Shown here in pieces: positions 9,828-17,835 of a stretch of 64,000 nt of DNA. Origin of the DNA: Lysobacter oculi (GTDB lineage Bacteria > Pseudomonadota > Gammaproteobacteria > Xanthomonadales > Xanthomonadaceae); the NCBI RefSeq assembly GCF_003293695.1, contig NZ_CP029556.1:940001-1004000 (forward strand), read 5' to 3'. The notes beneath the pieces are model-generated. The model was given only the letters and a program-made list of their open reading frames with translations. It did not search any database and was not told where the DNA came from. Both the position numbers and the translations under genes were made by a program. The number at the start of each line of letters is the position of its first letter. The first letter of the stretch is position 1.

Positions 9828-10622
9828 TCAGCGCACGCCGAACCAGAGCAGCCCGGCCAGCATCAATGCGCTGGCAACGGCGGCGAGCAGCATCCACGGC
9901 ACCCGCAGTTTGCGGCCTGGTCCGGCGGTGGTCGCAGACGTGTCGCCTGCACGGCTCTTCGGCGCGGCGGCGGGCACCGGCTCGTCGCCCGGCGATTCCA
10001 CCAGATAGCGGCAGCCCGGCGCGAGCAGCAACTGGTCGCCCCCCTGCAGCACGGCATCGGTCACCGGCCAGCCGTTGAGGCGGCACTCCGTGGCCGCGGC
10101 CTCCAGGCTGAGCCGCAGCGTGCCGTCATCGAGCGGTTGCAACTCGCCCAGCCGCTCATGCACGCCTTCGACCCGCAGGCCCCATTCGCCCCCCAGCTGC
10201 AGCGGTCCGTTGAGCGCCACCGATTGCCCGTGCACGCTGCCGCCATGGCCGCGCAGCAGGAGCCGCGATGGCTCGCCGGCTTGCGGACGGGCGTTGATCG
10301 CAGTCGCACGCGGCGCCGGATCGGCCAGCTGCAGTTCGATGCCTTCGCAATGGATGGTGTCGCCGACATGCAGATGCGCCAGCCGCTGCAGCGGGCGGCC
10401 GTTGAGGTGCACGCCGCGCACGCCTTCGGCGACATGCAGCCAGAGGCCGCGCGCATCCACGCAGAACTCCACCAGCGAACTCGCGCCGCCCGGCGTGATC
10501 ACCAGGCCGCGGTCGAAATCGGGGTCCCGGCACAGGCCGTTGATGCCCGGCCGCAGCGGCAGATCGGGGTGTTCATGCCCCGGAAATCGCAGGACCGGCT
10601 GGTGGGCGGGCAAGGTATTCAC
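9828..10622 (-). CDS. FHA-domain protein with C-terminal membrane anchor
   Basis: From a GTG at 10622 the protein is 264 residues (a GTG at 10640 would add six). Residues 20-100 look like a forkhead-associated fold that binds phosphothreonine peptides: GINGLCRDPDF where the usual GR..DCDI strand lies, then VHLNGRPLQRLAHLHVGDTI. A second, more degenerate FHA-like segment follows (RLNGWPVTDAVLQGGDQLLL). A Pro/Ala linker leads to one transmembrane helix at the extreme C-terminus (WMLLAAVASALMLAGLLWF), so the domains would face the cytoplasm as a tail-anchored protein. No kinase or secretion gene is adjacent, and the partner is unknown. Confidence 0.7.
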   Translation of the reverse strand: MNTLPAHQPVLRFPGHEHPDLPLRPGINGLCRDPDFDRGLVITPGGASSLVEFCVDARGLWLHVAEGVRGVHLNGRPLQRLAHLHVGDTIHCEGIELQLADPAPRATAINARPQAGEPSRLLLRGHGGSVHGQSVALNGPLQLGGEWGLRVEGVHERLGELQPLDDGTLRLSLEAAATECRLNGWPVTDAVLQGGDQLLLAPGCRYLVESPGDEPVPAAAPKSRAGDTSATTAGPGRKLRVPWMLLAAVASALMLAGLLWFGVR

Positions 10623-10701
10623 GTGGCGGGATTCTTGCACATCGCGATGGTGTTCACGGATTCACTGGCACAATTTGCGCCCCGACGAAGGCCACATCCC
10701 C

Positions 10702-10986
10702 ATGTCCCACATCGACATCCATCATCCCAATCCGCTCGGCATGGACAGGGCGCGTGCAGCACTCGACCAGGTCGCGCAGAAACTCAGCGACCAGTTCGGT
10801 CTTGAATGCAGCTGGATCGGCGACACCCTCGCCTTCGAACGCAGCGGCGTGCACGGGCAGATCGCGCTGTTGCCCGACGAAGTCCACGTCACCGCCAAGC
10901 TCGGCTTCCTGCTGGCGGCGATGAAAGGGCCCATCGAATCCGAGATCCGGCGCGTGCTGGGCGAGAAGCTCGGCCCGGCCGCCTGA
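10702..10986 (+). CDS. Polyhydroxyalkanoic acid system family protein (PHA_gran_rgn-like)
   Basis: This is a 94-residue cytoplasmic protein, MSHIDIHHPNPLGMDRARAA followed by a predicted beta-rich segment with HGQIALLPDEVHVTAKLGFLL and a helical end. Order and length match the small family named after polyhydroxyalkanoate systems (PF09650 from memory). It is found in many Xanthomonadaceae without PHA synthase genes nearby, so a role in PHA granules is not established. The ATG at 10702 was chosen because it gives the family N-terminus. A much longer upstream frame is an antisense shadow. Confidence 0.75.
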   Translation: MSHIDIHHPNPLGMDRARAALDQVAQKLSDQFGLECSWIGDTLAFERSGVHGQIALLPDEVHVTAKLGFLLAAMKGPIESEIRRVLGEKLGPAA

Positions 10987-10996
10987 GCGCGCGGGC

Positions 10997-11025
10997 TTGG
11001 CAAAACGCGGCCGCCTGCCTATACT
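10997..11025 (+). promoter_or_regulatory. Sigma-70 promoter of tRNA-Val
   Basis: TTGGCA (10997-11002) and TATACT (11020-11025) are separated by exactly 17 bp. The tRNA 5' end lies 14 bp beyond the -10 box, leaving a leader of about 7 nt. This is one of the clearest promoters in the window. Confidence 0.8.
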
Positions 11026-11038
11026 TTGCCGCCCTTCG

Positions 11039-11113
11039 GGGCAGTTAGCTCAGCGGTAGAGCATTGCCTTCACACGGCAAGGGTCACAGGTTCGATCCCT
11101 GTACTGCCCACCA
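11039..11113 (+). tRNA. tRNA-Val (anticodon CAC)
   Basis: This 75-nt gene includes an encoded CCA. The acceptor pairs GGGCAGT/ACTGCCC match, the D arm TAGCTCAGCGGTAGAGCA and T arm ACAGGTTCGATCCCTGT are canonical, and the anticodon loop TTCACAC gives CAC, reading GUG codons. It is a single-gene transcription unit with its own promoter and terminator. Confidence 0.97.
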
Positions 11114-11123
11114 GTTTTGCGAC

Positions 11124-11147
11124 AAGCCGGCCACGCGCCGGCTTTTT
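11124..11147 (+). terminator. Rho-independent terminator of tRNA-Val
   Basis: An 8-bp stem AAGCCGGC (11124-11131) / GCCGGCTT (11137-11144) with a 5-nt loop is followed by further T residues to 11147. It begins 11 nt after the tRNA CCA end. Confidence 0.8.
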
Positions 11148-11198
11148 CGTGCCCGCCGGTTTCGCCGACAATGGGGCCCGATGATTCCGGAGACCGCC

Positions 11199-11540
11199 AT
11201 GCGCTATTACCACTACCCCCGCTGCTCCAAGTCGCGCCAGGCGCTGGAACTGCTGCAGGCACGCGGCATCGAGCCGGAACTGGTGGCCTATGTCGATGAC
11301 GCGCCGGGCGTGGACACGCTGCGTGCGCTGCTCGGCAAGCTCGGCATCGGCCCGCGCGGCCTGATCCGCAGCGGCGAGCCGGTGTATGCGGAACTGGGGC
11401 TCGATGATGCTTCGCTCGGCGACGATGCGCTGATCGAAGCCATGTCGCAGCACCCCGTCCTCATCGAACGCCCGATCTTCGAGAACGGCGACCGCGCGGT
11501 GATCGGCCGCCCGCCGGAACGGGTGCTGGAGCTGCTCTGA
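11199..11540 (+). CDS. ArsC/YfgD-family thioredoxin-fold reductase
   Basis: This 113-residue protein starts MRYYHYPRCSKSRQALELLQARG. The active-site cysteine C9 in PRCSKSR is the hallmark of glutaredoxin-linked ArsC-family proteins (arsenate reductase and YfgD relatives). The C-terminal HPVLIERPIF and the arginine in VIGRPPERVLELL complete the family pattern. The SKSR form is nearer YfgD-type proteins than plasmid arsenate reductases. No ars regulator or efflux gene is nearby, so arsenate as the natural substrate is unproven. The ATG at 11199 fits the family start. Confidence 0.85.
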   Translation: MRYYHYPRCSKSRQALELLQARGIEPELVAYVDDAPGVDTLRALLGKLGIGPRGLIRSGEPVYAELGLDDASLGDDALIEAMSQHPVLIERPIFENGDRAVIGRPPERVLELL

Positions 11541-11543
11541 GCC

Positions 11544-13172
11544 TCAGCGCGACTTGCTGAGCCGCAGCGCCGCCACGCGCGACGGCGGCGAGAAACTGTC
11601 GCTGCGCGCATCCGGCCAGTAATCGCGGAACACCGCATGGTCGGGCACCTCGCCTGACAGCAGCTCGCCCGGTTTCAGATGCGCGAACAGCGCCTGGTAC
11701 GAACGGATTTCGATCGGCGACACCCGGCGCAGGATGTGTTCCGGACCCAGCTGCGTCGGGTGGGTCAGCCCTGCCGCGCACAGCAGGTCACGCAAGGCTT
11801 TCAGCGTGTTGTCGTGGAAAGCGTGCACGCGGCCGGCCTTGTCTTCGACATCCAACTGCTTCCAGCGCGTCGGGTCCTGGGTCGCGATGCCGGTCGGGCA
11901 ATGGTCGTTGTGGCAGCTCTGCGCCTGGATGCAGCCCAGCGAGAACATGAAGCCGCGCGCCGCGTTGCACCAGTCCGCGCCCAGCGCCATGGTGCGGGCG
12001 ATGTCGAAGGCGCTGACGATCTTGCCCGCCGCGCCGATGCGGATGCGGTCACGCAGGTCCAGTCCGATCAGCGTGTTGTGGACCAGCTGCAGGCCTTCGT
12101 GCATCGGCACGCCGACATGGTTGATGAACTCCGAAGGCGCCGCGCCGGTGCCACCTTCCGCGCCATCGACCACGATGAAATCCGGCAGCAGGCCGGTTTC
12201 CTGCATCGCCTTGGCAATGCCGAACCATTCCCACGGGTGGCCGATGGCCAGCTTGAAACCGGCCGGTTTGCCGCCGGACATCTCGCGCATCTTCGCGATG
12301 AACTGCAGCAGCTCGACCGGCGTGGAGAACACCGTATGCCGCGCCGGTGACACACAGTCCACGCCCATCGGCACGCCACGCGCCGCGCTGATCTCGCGCG
12401 TCACCTTGGCCGCCGGCAACATGCCGCCGTGGCCGGGCTTGGCGCCCTGCGACAGCTTCAACTCGACCATCTTGACCTGCGGGTCGCGGGCGTTGGCGGC
12501 GAAGCGCTCGGCATTGAAGCTGCCATCGTCGTTGCGGCAACCGAAATAGCCGGAGCCGATTTCCCAGATTAGGTCGCCGCCGTATTCGCGGTGGTATTCG
12601 GAGATGGAGCCTTCGCCGGTGTCATGCGCGAAGCCGCCGCGTTTCGCGCCCCAGTTGAGCGCACGGATCGCATTGGCTGACAGTGCGCCGAAGCTCATCG
12701 CCGAGATGTTGAAGGCACTGAGCGAATACGGCTGCGCGCAGCCGGCACCGATCTCGATGCGGTAGTCCGCGTCGTGATGCGCACTCGGCGCGATGGAATG
12801 GTTGATCCATTCGTAATGGTTGCCGTACACGTCCAACTCGCTGCCAAACGGCACCACGTCACTCACCGACTTCGCGCGCTGATAGACCAGCGTGCGCTGC
12901 TCGCGCGAGTACGGCACCTCCTCGGTGTCGCGTTCCACGAAGTACTGGCGCATCTCCGGGCCGATCGATTCCAGCCCGTAGCGGAAGTGCGCGAGGATCG
13001 GGTAATTGCGCCGCAGCGTGGTCTTCTTCTGCAGCAGGTCCCAGCTACCGAGCATCGACAAGCCACCGGCGATCACCAGCAGCCAGATCCAGTCACGGTG
13101 CCCGGTGACCACCAGCGCGAGTGCCAGCAGCATCAGCAACAGACTGGCGATGTAGGCGAAATAGCGCGACAT
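11544..13172 (-). CDS. FMN-binding glutamate synthase-family protein (membrane-anchored)
   Basis: This 542-residue protein has two N-terminal transmembrane helices (about 5-24 and 28-45), then a domain like the FMN/Fe-S synthase domain of glutamate synthase. Visible features are SAFNISAMSFGALS, the glycine-rich FMN strand VVDGAEGGTGAAPSEF, and a cysteine cluster CIQAQSCHNDHCPTGIATQ resembling the 3Fe-4S site. It lacks the amidotransferase domain, so it cannot use glutamine like GltB. Proteins of this size are common in Proteobacteria with unproven function. It starts 2 bp after the upstream sugar dehydrogenase gene, so the two are probably co-transcribed. Confidence 0.88.
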   Translation of the reverse strand: MSRYFAYIASLLLMLLALALVVTGHRDWIWLLVIAGGLSMLGSWDLLQKKTTLRRNYPILAHFRYGLESIGPEMRQYFVERDTEEVPYSREQRTLVYQRAKSVSDVVPFGSELDVYGNHYEWINHSIAPSAHHDADYRIEIGAGCAQPYSLSAFNISAMSFGALSANAIRALNWGAKRGGFAHDTGEGSISEYHREYGGDLIWEIGSGYFGCRNDDGSFNAERFAANARDPQVKMVELKLSQGAKPGHGGMLPAAKVTREISAARGVPMGVDCVSPARHTVFSTPVELLQFIAKMREMSGGKPAGFKLAIGHPWEWFGIAKAMQETGLLPDFIVVDGAEGGTGAAPSEFINHVGVPMHEGLQLVHNTLIGLDLRDRIRIGAAGKIVSAFDIARTMALGADWCNAARGFMFSLGCIQAQSCHNDHCPTGIATQDPTRWKQLDVEDKAGRVHAFHDNTLKALRDLLCAAGLTHPTQLGPEHILRRVSPIEIRSYQALFAHLKPGELLSGEVPDHAVFRDYWPDARSDSFSPPSRVAALRLSKSR

Positions 13173-13174
13173 GC

Positions 13175-14449
13175 TCAGAGCCTATCGTCCACCGCGTCGC
13201 GCGGCCAGACCGACTTGACGTCGTAGACCACGGCGCCGGGCTTGCCGAGCGCGCGGATCGAAGCCGCATCCATCGCACGGAACTGCGAATGCGCGACGGC
13301 CAGCACGATCGCGTCGTAGCGGCCGGCCTGCAGCGTATCGACCAGTTCCACGCCGTATTCCTCGTGCGCCAGCGCCGGGTCGGCCCACGGATCGTGCACA
13401 TCGACCGCAACGCCCATGTCGTGCAGCCCGGCCACGACATCGAGCACCTTGCTGTTGCGCAGGTCCGGGCAGTCCTCCTTGAAGGTGAGCCCCAGCACCA
13501 GCACCCGCACCGACGCCGGTTCGATGTGCTTCGCCTCCAGCATCGCCGCCACGCGCTGCGCGACATGCGCACCGACGCGGTTGTTGATCTGGCGCGCGGT
13601 GTGGATGAGCTGCGGATGGATGCCGGCCGCGTCCGCACGCTCGATCAGGTAATACGGATCGACGCCGATGCAGTGGCCACCGACCAGCCCCGGGCGGAAC
13701 GGCAGGAAATTCCATTTGGTGCCCGCCGCCTGCAGCACATCCTGGGTGTCGATGCCGAGCCGGTCGAACACCAGCGCCAGCTCGTTGACCAGCGCGATGT
13801 TGACGTCACGCTGGATGTTCTCGATGACCTTGGCCGCCTCCGCGACGCGGATGGAGGGCGCTCGATGCGTGCCGGCGCGGATGATGCGCGCATACAGCGC
13901 ATCGACGAAATCCGCCGTCGCGTCATCCGAACCCGACGTCACCTTGATGATGTCCGGCAGGCGCCGCGCGTGATCACCGGGATTCACCCGCTCCGGGCTG
14001 TAGCCGCAGTGGAAATCCTCGTTGAAACGCAGGCCCGAGCCCTGTTCGAGGATCGGCACGCAGACTTCCTCGGTGGTGCCGGGATAGACGGTCGATTCGT
14101 AGATGACGATGTCGCCGCGCTTGAGCCGCATCGCCACGAACGCGCTGGCGTTGATCAGCGGCTTCAGGTCCGGGCGCTGTTCGTCGTCGATCGGCGTCGG
14201 CACGGTGACGATGTAGATGTTGCGGTCGTCCAGCGCACCGGCTTCGGCGCTGTAGCGCAGCTGCGGCTGGGCAAGATCGGCGTCGGCGACTTCGCGCGTG
14301 CGGTCGTGGCCGGCGGCGAGCTGCGCGACGCGTCCGCCATCGATGTCATAGCCCACGGTATCGAAGTGGCGACCGAATTCCACCGCCAGCGGCAAGCCCA
14401 CGTAGCCCAGTCCGATGATGCCGATGCGGATGTCGGAGAGATCGTGCAT
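13175..14449 (-). CDS. tviB: UDP-sugar 6-dehydrogenase of the TviB/WbpO type
   Basis: This 424-residue NAD-dependent dehydrogenase oxidises a UDP-N-acetylhexosamine at C6 to the uronic acid. The N-terminal Rossmann motif is IGIIGLGYVGLPLAVEFG. ESTVYPGTTEE and GYSPERVNPGD are shared with TviB, and the catalytic cysteine lies in FRPGLVGGHCIGVDPYY. The family includes UDP-GlcNAc dehydrogenase (TviB) and UDP-GalNAc dehydrogenase (WbpO), and sequence reading alone cannot separate the substrates. The ATG at 14449 replaces an 18-codon upstream extension that would run toward tRNA-Leu. Likely role: precursor supply for O-antigen or capsule. Confidence 0.85.
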   Translation of the reverse strand: MHDLSDIRIGIIGLGYVGLPLAVEFGRHFDTVGYDIDGGRVAQLAAGHDRTREVADADLAQPQLRYSAEAGALDDRNIYIVTVPTPIDDEQRPDLKPLINASAFVAMRLKRGDIVIYESTVYPGTTEEVCVPILEQGSGLRFNEDFHCGYSPERVNPGDHARRLPDIIKVTSGSDDATADFVDALYARIIRAGTHRAPSIRVAEAAKVIENIQRDVNIALVNELALVFDRLGIDTQDVLQAAGTKWNFLPFRPGLVGGHCIGVDPYYLIERADAAGIHPQLIHTARQINNRVGAHVAQRVAAMLEAKHIEPASVRVLVLGLTFKEDCPDLRNSKVLDVVAGLHDMGVAVDVHDPWADPALAHEEYGVELVDTLQAGRYDAIVLAVAHSQFRAMDAASIRALGKPGAVVYDVKSVWPRDAVDDRL

Positions 14450-14475
14450 GGAGTCCTTCAGCGGGCGTCGGCGGG

Positions 14476-14562
14476 TGGTGCCCGGAGTGGGGATCGAACC
14501 CACATACCCTTGCGGATGAGGGATTTTAAGTCCCTTGCGTCTACCAGTTTCGCCATCCGGGC
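14476..14562 (-). tRNA. leuZ: tRNA-Leu (anticodon TAA)
   Basis: This 87-nt gene has an encoded CCA. Acceptor pairs are GCCCGGA/TCCGGGC, the anticodon loop CTTAAAA gives TAA, and the extra arm (CATCCGCAAGGGTATG) is long as required for leucine. It is the last of three tRNAs downstream of pgsA, matching E. coli glyW-cysT-leuZ. Confidence 0.97.
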
Positions 14563-14598
14563 AATCGCCGCATCATCGCATGCGGCTCCGCGGACGGT

Positions 14599-14626
14599 AA
14601 AAAAAGAAAGCGCCCGGAGGCGCTTT
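14599..14626 (-). terminator. Terminator between tRNA-Cys and tRNA-Leu
   Basis: Reading the minus strand, a perfect 8-bp stem AAAGCGCC/GGCGCTTT with a 4-nt loop is followed by CTTTTTTT. It sits 6 bp after tRNA-Cys and would separate tRNA-Leu from the upstream transcript unless there is read-through or a separate promoter. Confidence 0.8.
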
Positions 14627-14632
14627 GAAAGA

Positions 14633-14706
14633 TGGAGGCCGAGGTCGGAATCGAACCGGCGTACGCGGATTTGCAATCCGCTGCATAACCACTCTGCTAC
14701 TCGGCC
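14633..14706 (-). tRNA. cysT: tRNA-Cys (anticodon GCA)
   Basis: This 74-nt gene includes CCA. Acceptor pairs are GGCCGAG/CTCGGCC, the discriminator is U (typical of cysteine), and the anticodon loop TTGCAAA gives GCA. It is the middle gene of the conserved Gly-Cys-Leu cluster. Confidence 0.97.
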
Positions 14707-14745
14707 ATCGCAAGCATTGTTCCACAACCCGCCGGGTGGTGAAAC

Positions 14746-14768
14746 GAAAAACCCCGGCGAACCGGGGC
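14746..14768 (-). terminator. Terminator between tRNA-Gly and tRNA-Cys
   Basis: On the minus strand CCCCGG, the tetraloop TTCG and CCGGGG are followed by TTTTT. The UUCG tetraloop gives a very stable hairpin. It lies 10 bp after tRNA-Gly and so would end or attenuate the uvrC-pgsA-tRNA-Gly transcript. Confidence 0.75.
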
Positions 14769-14778
14769 TTTCAAGATC

Positions 14779-14854
14779 TGGAGCGGGAAAAGGGGCTCGA
14801 ACCCTCGACCTCAACCTTGGCAAGGTTGCGCTCTACCAACTGAGCTATTCCCGC
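14779..14854 (-). tRNA. glyW: tRNA-Gly (anticodon GCC)
   Basis: This 76-nt gene includes CCA. Acceptor pairs are GCGGGAA/TTCCCGC, the D arm TAGCTCAGTTGGTAGAGC and T arm are canonical, and the anticodon loop TTGCCAA gives GCC. Its first 10 bases overlap the end of pgsA: the pgsA stop codon TAG is made from tRNA positions 8-10. Confidence 0.97.
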
Positions 14855-15504
14855 GTTGAGCCGTGCATTCTACTGGCCGTCGGCAGGCTGTCAACACCCT
14901 GCGTGGGCAACGTGACCGCCTTGCCCTCGTCCGCCCGCAGCACCGGCCAGGCGGCCCGCAGGTACTCGAATCCGGACCAGAGCGTGAGGATGGCCGCGAC
15001 CGCCAGCAGCCAGTCGCCGATGAAGAACACTTCGCGCCCCATCCATAGCCACGGCTCGGGCTGCTTGGATGGCGAATACAGCAGGCAACCGATGGCCACC
15101 ATCTGCACGATCGTCTTGATCTTGCCCAGCGCCTGCACCTTCACGCGGGCGCGCTGACCGAGTTCGGCCATCCACTCGCGCAGCGCGGACACTGCGATCT
15201 CGCGGCCCACGATCACCGCCGCCCAGCAGGCCATCCACGGCGTGTTGTGCGATTGCACGATGAGGAACAGCGCCGTCGAGACCATCAGCTTGTCGGCCAC
15301 CGGGTCCAGGAACGCGCCGAACGCCGAATACTGGTGCCAGCGACGCGCGATCCAGCCATCCAGCCAGTCGGTGACCGAGGCCAGCGCGAACACCAGCATC
15401 GCCGTCACGCTGGTCCATTTGCCCGGCAGGTAGAACACCGCCACCAGCACCGGGATCATCAGGATCCGGGCCAGCGTGAGCATGGTGGGAATGGTCAGGG
15501 TCAT
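14845..15504 (-). CDS. pgsA: CDP-diacylglycerol--glycerol-3-phosphate 3-phosphatidyltransferase
   Basis: This 219-residue inner-membrane enzyme makes phosphatidylglycerophosphate, the committed step to phosphatidylglycerol and cardiolipin. The CDP-alcohol phosphotransferase motif D-G-x2-A-R-x8-G-x3-D-x3-D is visible as DWLDGWIARRWHQYSAFGAFLDPVADK. Several transmembrane helices follow. The ATG at 15504 lies 2 bp after the uvrC stop; a GTG two codons earlier would overlap uvrC. The C-terminal tail of about 25 residues is hydrophilic, and its stop codon falls inside tRNA-Gly, so RNase P cleavage to free the tRNA would cut the pgsA message at its very end. Confidence 0.95.
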   Translation of the reverse strand: MTLTIPTMLTLARILMIPVLVAVFYLPGKWTSVTAMLVFALASVTDWLDGWIARRWHQYSAFGAFLDPVADKLMVSTALFLIVQSHNTPWMACWAAVIVGREIAVSALREWMAELGQRARVKVQALGKIKTIVQMVAIGCLLYSPSKQPEPWLWMGREVFFIGDWLLAVAAILTLWSGFEYLRAAWPVLRADEGKAVTLPTQGVDSLPTASRMHGSTRE

Positions 15505-15506
15505 TT

Positions 15507-17351
15507 TCACGATGCGGCATTCTCGCCCAAACCGTGCAAGGCCGCGTAGATGCGTTCCGCGAGGGCATGGTTGATGCCGTCCACCCGCGCGATTTCGTCC
15601 ACGCCGGCGGACTTCAGGCCGGCCAGTCCTCCGAAATGCTTGAGCAGGCTGGCACGGCGACGCGGACCGATGCCCGGAATGTCTTCGACCCGGCTGGTGC
15701 TGCGCGCCTTCTGCCGCCGCCCGCGATGCCCGGTGATGGCGAAACGGTGGGCTTCGTCGCGCACCTGCTGGATCAGCTGCAGGCCGGGCGACTGCACGCC
15801 GGGATGGAGTTCACGGCCATCGGGCAGCACCAGCGTCTCGTGGCCGGCCTTGCGCTCGACGCCCTTGGCCACGCCGACCAGCTGGACGCCATCGATGCCG
15901 AGATCGGCCAGCACCTGCCTCGCGCGACCGAGCTGGCCGCCACCGCCATCGATCAGCAGCAGGTCGGGCAGCACGCCGCCCTCCTCCGCCGCGCGGCGGA
16001 AGCGTCGCTCCAGCGCCTGCTGCATGGCGGCGTAGTCGTCGCCCGGTTCGATGCCGGCGATGTTGTAGCGGCGGTACTGGCTGCGCACCGGGCCTTCGCC
16101 GTCGAACACCACGCAGGACGCGACGGTCGCCTCGCCCATGGTGTGGCTGATATCGAAACACTCGATGCGCGACGGCGGCGCGTCCAGCGACAGCATCTGT
16201 TGCAGATCGGCCAGTCGCGCGGCCTGCGCGGCGCGGCTCGACAGCTCGGTCGCCAGCGCGACCTGCGCATTGCGGCGCACCAGCTCGACGTAACCCGCGC
16301 GTTCGCCGCGCACGCTGTGCTTGATCTGCACGCGCCGGCCGGCGGCGCTGCTGAAGGCTTCTTCCAGCAGATCGGTGTCGGGGATGTCGCGGTCCAGCAC
16401 GATCTCGCGCGGGGCCGGCTGCTCGGCGTAGTACTGCGACACGAAGGCGCCCAGCACTTCCTCGGCGCTGTCGGCGCCATTGAGCTTGGGGAAATAGCTG
16501 CGCGTGCCGAGGTTGCGGCCATCGCGGAAGGACAGCACGGTGACGCAGGCGCGACCGGCCTCCAGCGCGCAGGCCAGCACGTCGAGCTCGGCGGCATTGC
16601 CATCGACGAACTGCCGCGCCTGCACCGAGCGGATCGAGGTCAGCAGGTCGCGGATGCGTGCCGCGCGTTCGAACTGCAACGCGGCGCTGGCCGCCTCCAT
16701 GTCGCTGGCGAGTTCGCGGGTCAGGTCTTCGCTGCGGCCTTCCAGGAACATGCCCGCGCGACGCACCGCGTCGCTGTATTCGGTTTCTTCCACCAGCCCC
16801 ACGCAGGGCGCGCTGCAACGGCCGATCTGGTACTGCAGGCAGGGCCGCGAACGGTTGCGGAATACGCTGTCCTCGCAATTGCGCAGCTGGAACAGCTTGT
16901 GCATGACGTTGAGCGTCTCGCGCACGGCGCCCATGCTCGGGTACGGGCCGAAGTAACGCCCCGGCTGCGAACGCGCCCCGCGTTGCGCGGCGATCCGCGG
17001 AAACTGCTCGCGCGTGATCAGCACGTACGGGTAGCTCTTGTCGTCGCGCAGCATCACGTTGTAACGCGGCTTGAGCGTCTTGATCAGCTGGTTTTCCAGC
17101 AGCAGCGCCTCGCCCGGCGTGCGGGTGACGGTGATTTCCATCCGTGCGATCTGCGCGACCATCGTCGCGGTGCGATGCGTCAGTGCCTTGCTGAAATAGC
17201 TGGCGACGCGCTTCTTCAGCGAGGCCGCCTTGCCGACGTAGAGCAGGCCGTCGTCGGCACCGTACATGCGATAGACGCCGGGCGCCGCGGTCAGGCCACG
17301 TGCGTAGGCCTTGCCGTCGAAAGCGTCGTCGGGGGCTTGTTTTGCGGGCAC
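15507..17351 (-). CDS. uvrC: UvrABC nucleotide excision repair endonuclease subunit C
   Basis: This 614-residue subunit makes both incisions during nucleotide excision repair. It has an N-terminal GIY-YIG nuclease (APGVYRMYG and LLYVGKA, residues about 22-45) for the 3' cut, then a cysteine-containing region (CLQYQIGRCSAPC). A UVR domain around EAASAALQFERAARIRDLL contacts UvrB. The RNase H-like 5' nuclease contains ECFDISH and LLLIDGGGGQL, and tandem helix-hairpin-helix motifs lie at the C-terminus (EDIPGIGPRRRASLLKHFGG). It precedes pgsA as in E. coli, but the usual upstream partner uvrY/gacA is not adjacent. Confidence 0.97.
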   Translation of the reverse strand: MPAKQAPDDAFDGKAYARGLTAAPGVYRMYGADDGLLYVGKAASLKKRVASYFSKALTHRTATMVAQIARMEITVTRTPGEALLLENQLIKTLKPRYNVMLRDDKSYPYVLITREQFPRIAAQRGARSQPGRYFGPYPSMGAVRETLNVMHKLFQLRNCEDSVFRNRSRPCLQYQIGRCSAPCVGLVEETEYSDAVRRAGMFLEGRSEDLTRELASDMEAASAALQFERAARIRDLLTSIRSVQARQFVDGNAAELDVLACALEAGRACVTVLSFRDGRNLGTRSYFPKLNGADSAEEVLGAFVSQYYAEQPAPREIVLDRDIPDTDLLEEAFSSAAGRRVQIKHSVRGERAGYVELVRRNAQVALATELSSRAAQAARLADLQQMLSLDAPPSRIECFDISHTMGEATVASCVVFDGEGPVRSQYRRYNIAGIEPGDDYAAMQQALERRFRRAAEEGGVLPDLLLIDGGGGQLGRARQVLADLGIDGVQLVGVAKGVERKAGHETLVLPDGRELHPGVQSPGLQLIQQVRDEAHRFAITGHRGRRQKARSTSRVEDIPGIGPRRRASLLKHFGGLAGLKSAGVDEIARVDGINHALAERIYAALHGLGENAAS

Positions 17352-17358
17352 GCCGGGA

Positions 17359-17835
17359 TTATGCCGCGCCCTCGCGCAGCAGTCGTCGCATCACGCCTTC
17401 GCCGCCTTCGACCACGCGCCGCCACACGGCTTCGAAGCCAGCCTCATCGCCGTAGTACGGATCGGCGAGGTCGAGCGCACCGTCCACGTCGGCCCACGCG
17501 AGATAACGATCGGATGTCGCATCCCCATGCCCGCCCGCGAGCGCACGGCCATCGCGCAGGGTGTCGGCATCGGCGAACAGCAGCAGGTCGAAACCGCTGA
17601 AATCCCCGCGGCGCAGTTGTCGCGCACGTTGCGTGGCGACGTCGATGCCGTGGCGCGCGGCGGTGGCGATGGCACGCGGATCCGGCGGATGGCCGACATG
17701 CCATGCGCCGATGGCCGCCGAATCGACCTGCACCTTGCCGGCGAGTCGCGGCTCACGCGCGATGGCATCAGCCAGCCAGCCTTCCATCATCGGCGAGCGG
17801 CAGATGTTGCCCATGCAGACCATCAGGATCTTCAT
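17359..17835 (-). CDS. Low-molecular-weight protein tyrosine phosphatase family
   Basis: This 158-residue phosphatase has the P-loop C7-x5-R13-S14 in [10 protein letters not shown] and the general acid Asp in the DPYYG motif ([13 protein letters not shown]). Bacterial members dephosphorylate tyrosine kinases of polysaccharide export or other targets. Here no Wzc-type kinase is adjacent. The ATG at 17835 overlaps the kdsB stop (ATGA), so it is translationally coupled to the Kdo pathway genes. Seven bases separate its stop from uvrC. Confidence 0.93.
   Translation of the reverse strand: MKILMVCMGNICRSPMMEGWLADAIAREPRLAGKVQVDSAAIGAWHVGHPPDPRAIATAARHGIDVATQRARQLRRGDFSGFDLLLFADADTLRDGRALAGGHGDATSDRYLAWADVDGALDLADPYYGDEAGFEAVWRRVVEGGEGVMRRLLREGAA

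Noticed and set aside
8211..10805. An 864-codon open frame on the plus strand antisense to aroA, serC and the FHA gene
   Set aside because: Its product is rich in Arg/His/Gln with no domain, and it mirrors three well-supported genes on the other strand. Long antisense frames are a by-product of high-GC codon bias.
17352..17358. A separate promoter or terminator between the phosphatase gene and uvrC
   Set aside because: Only 7 bp separate the genes and no hairpin or promoter-like sequence fits. They are most simply co-transcribed.
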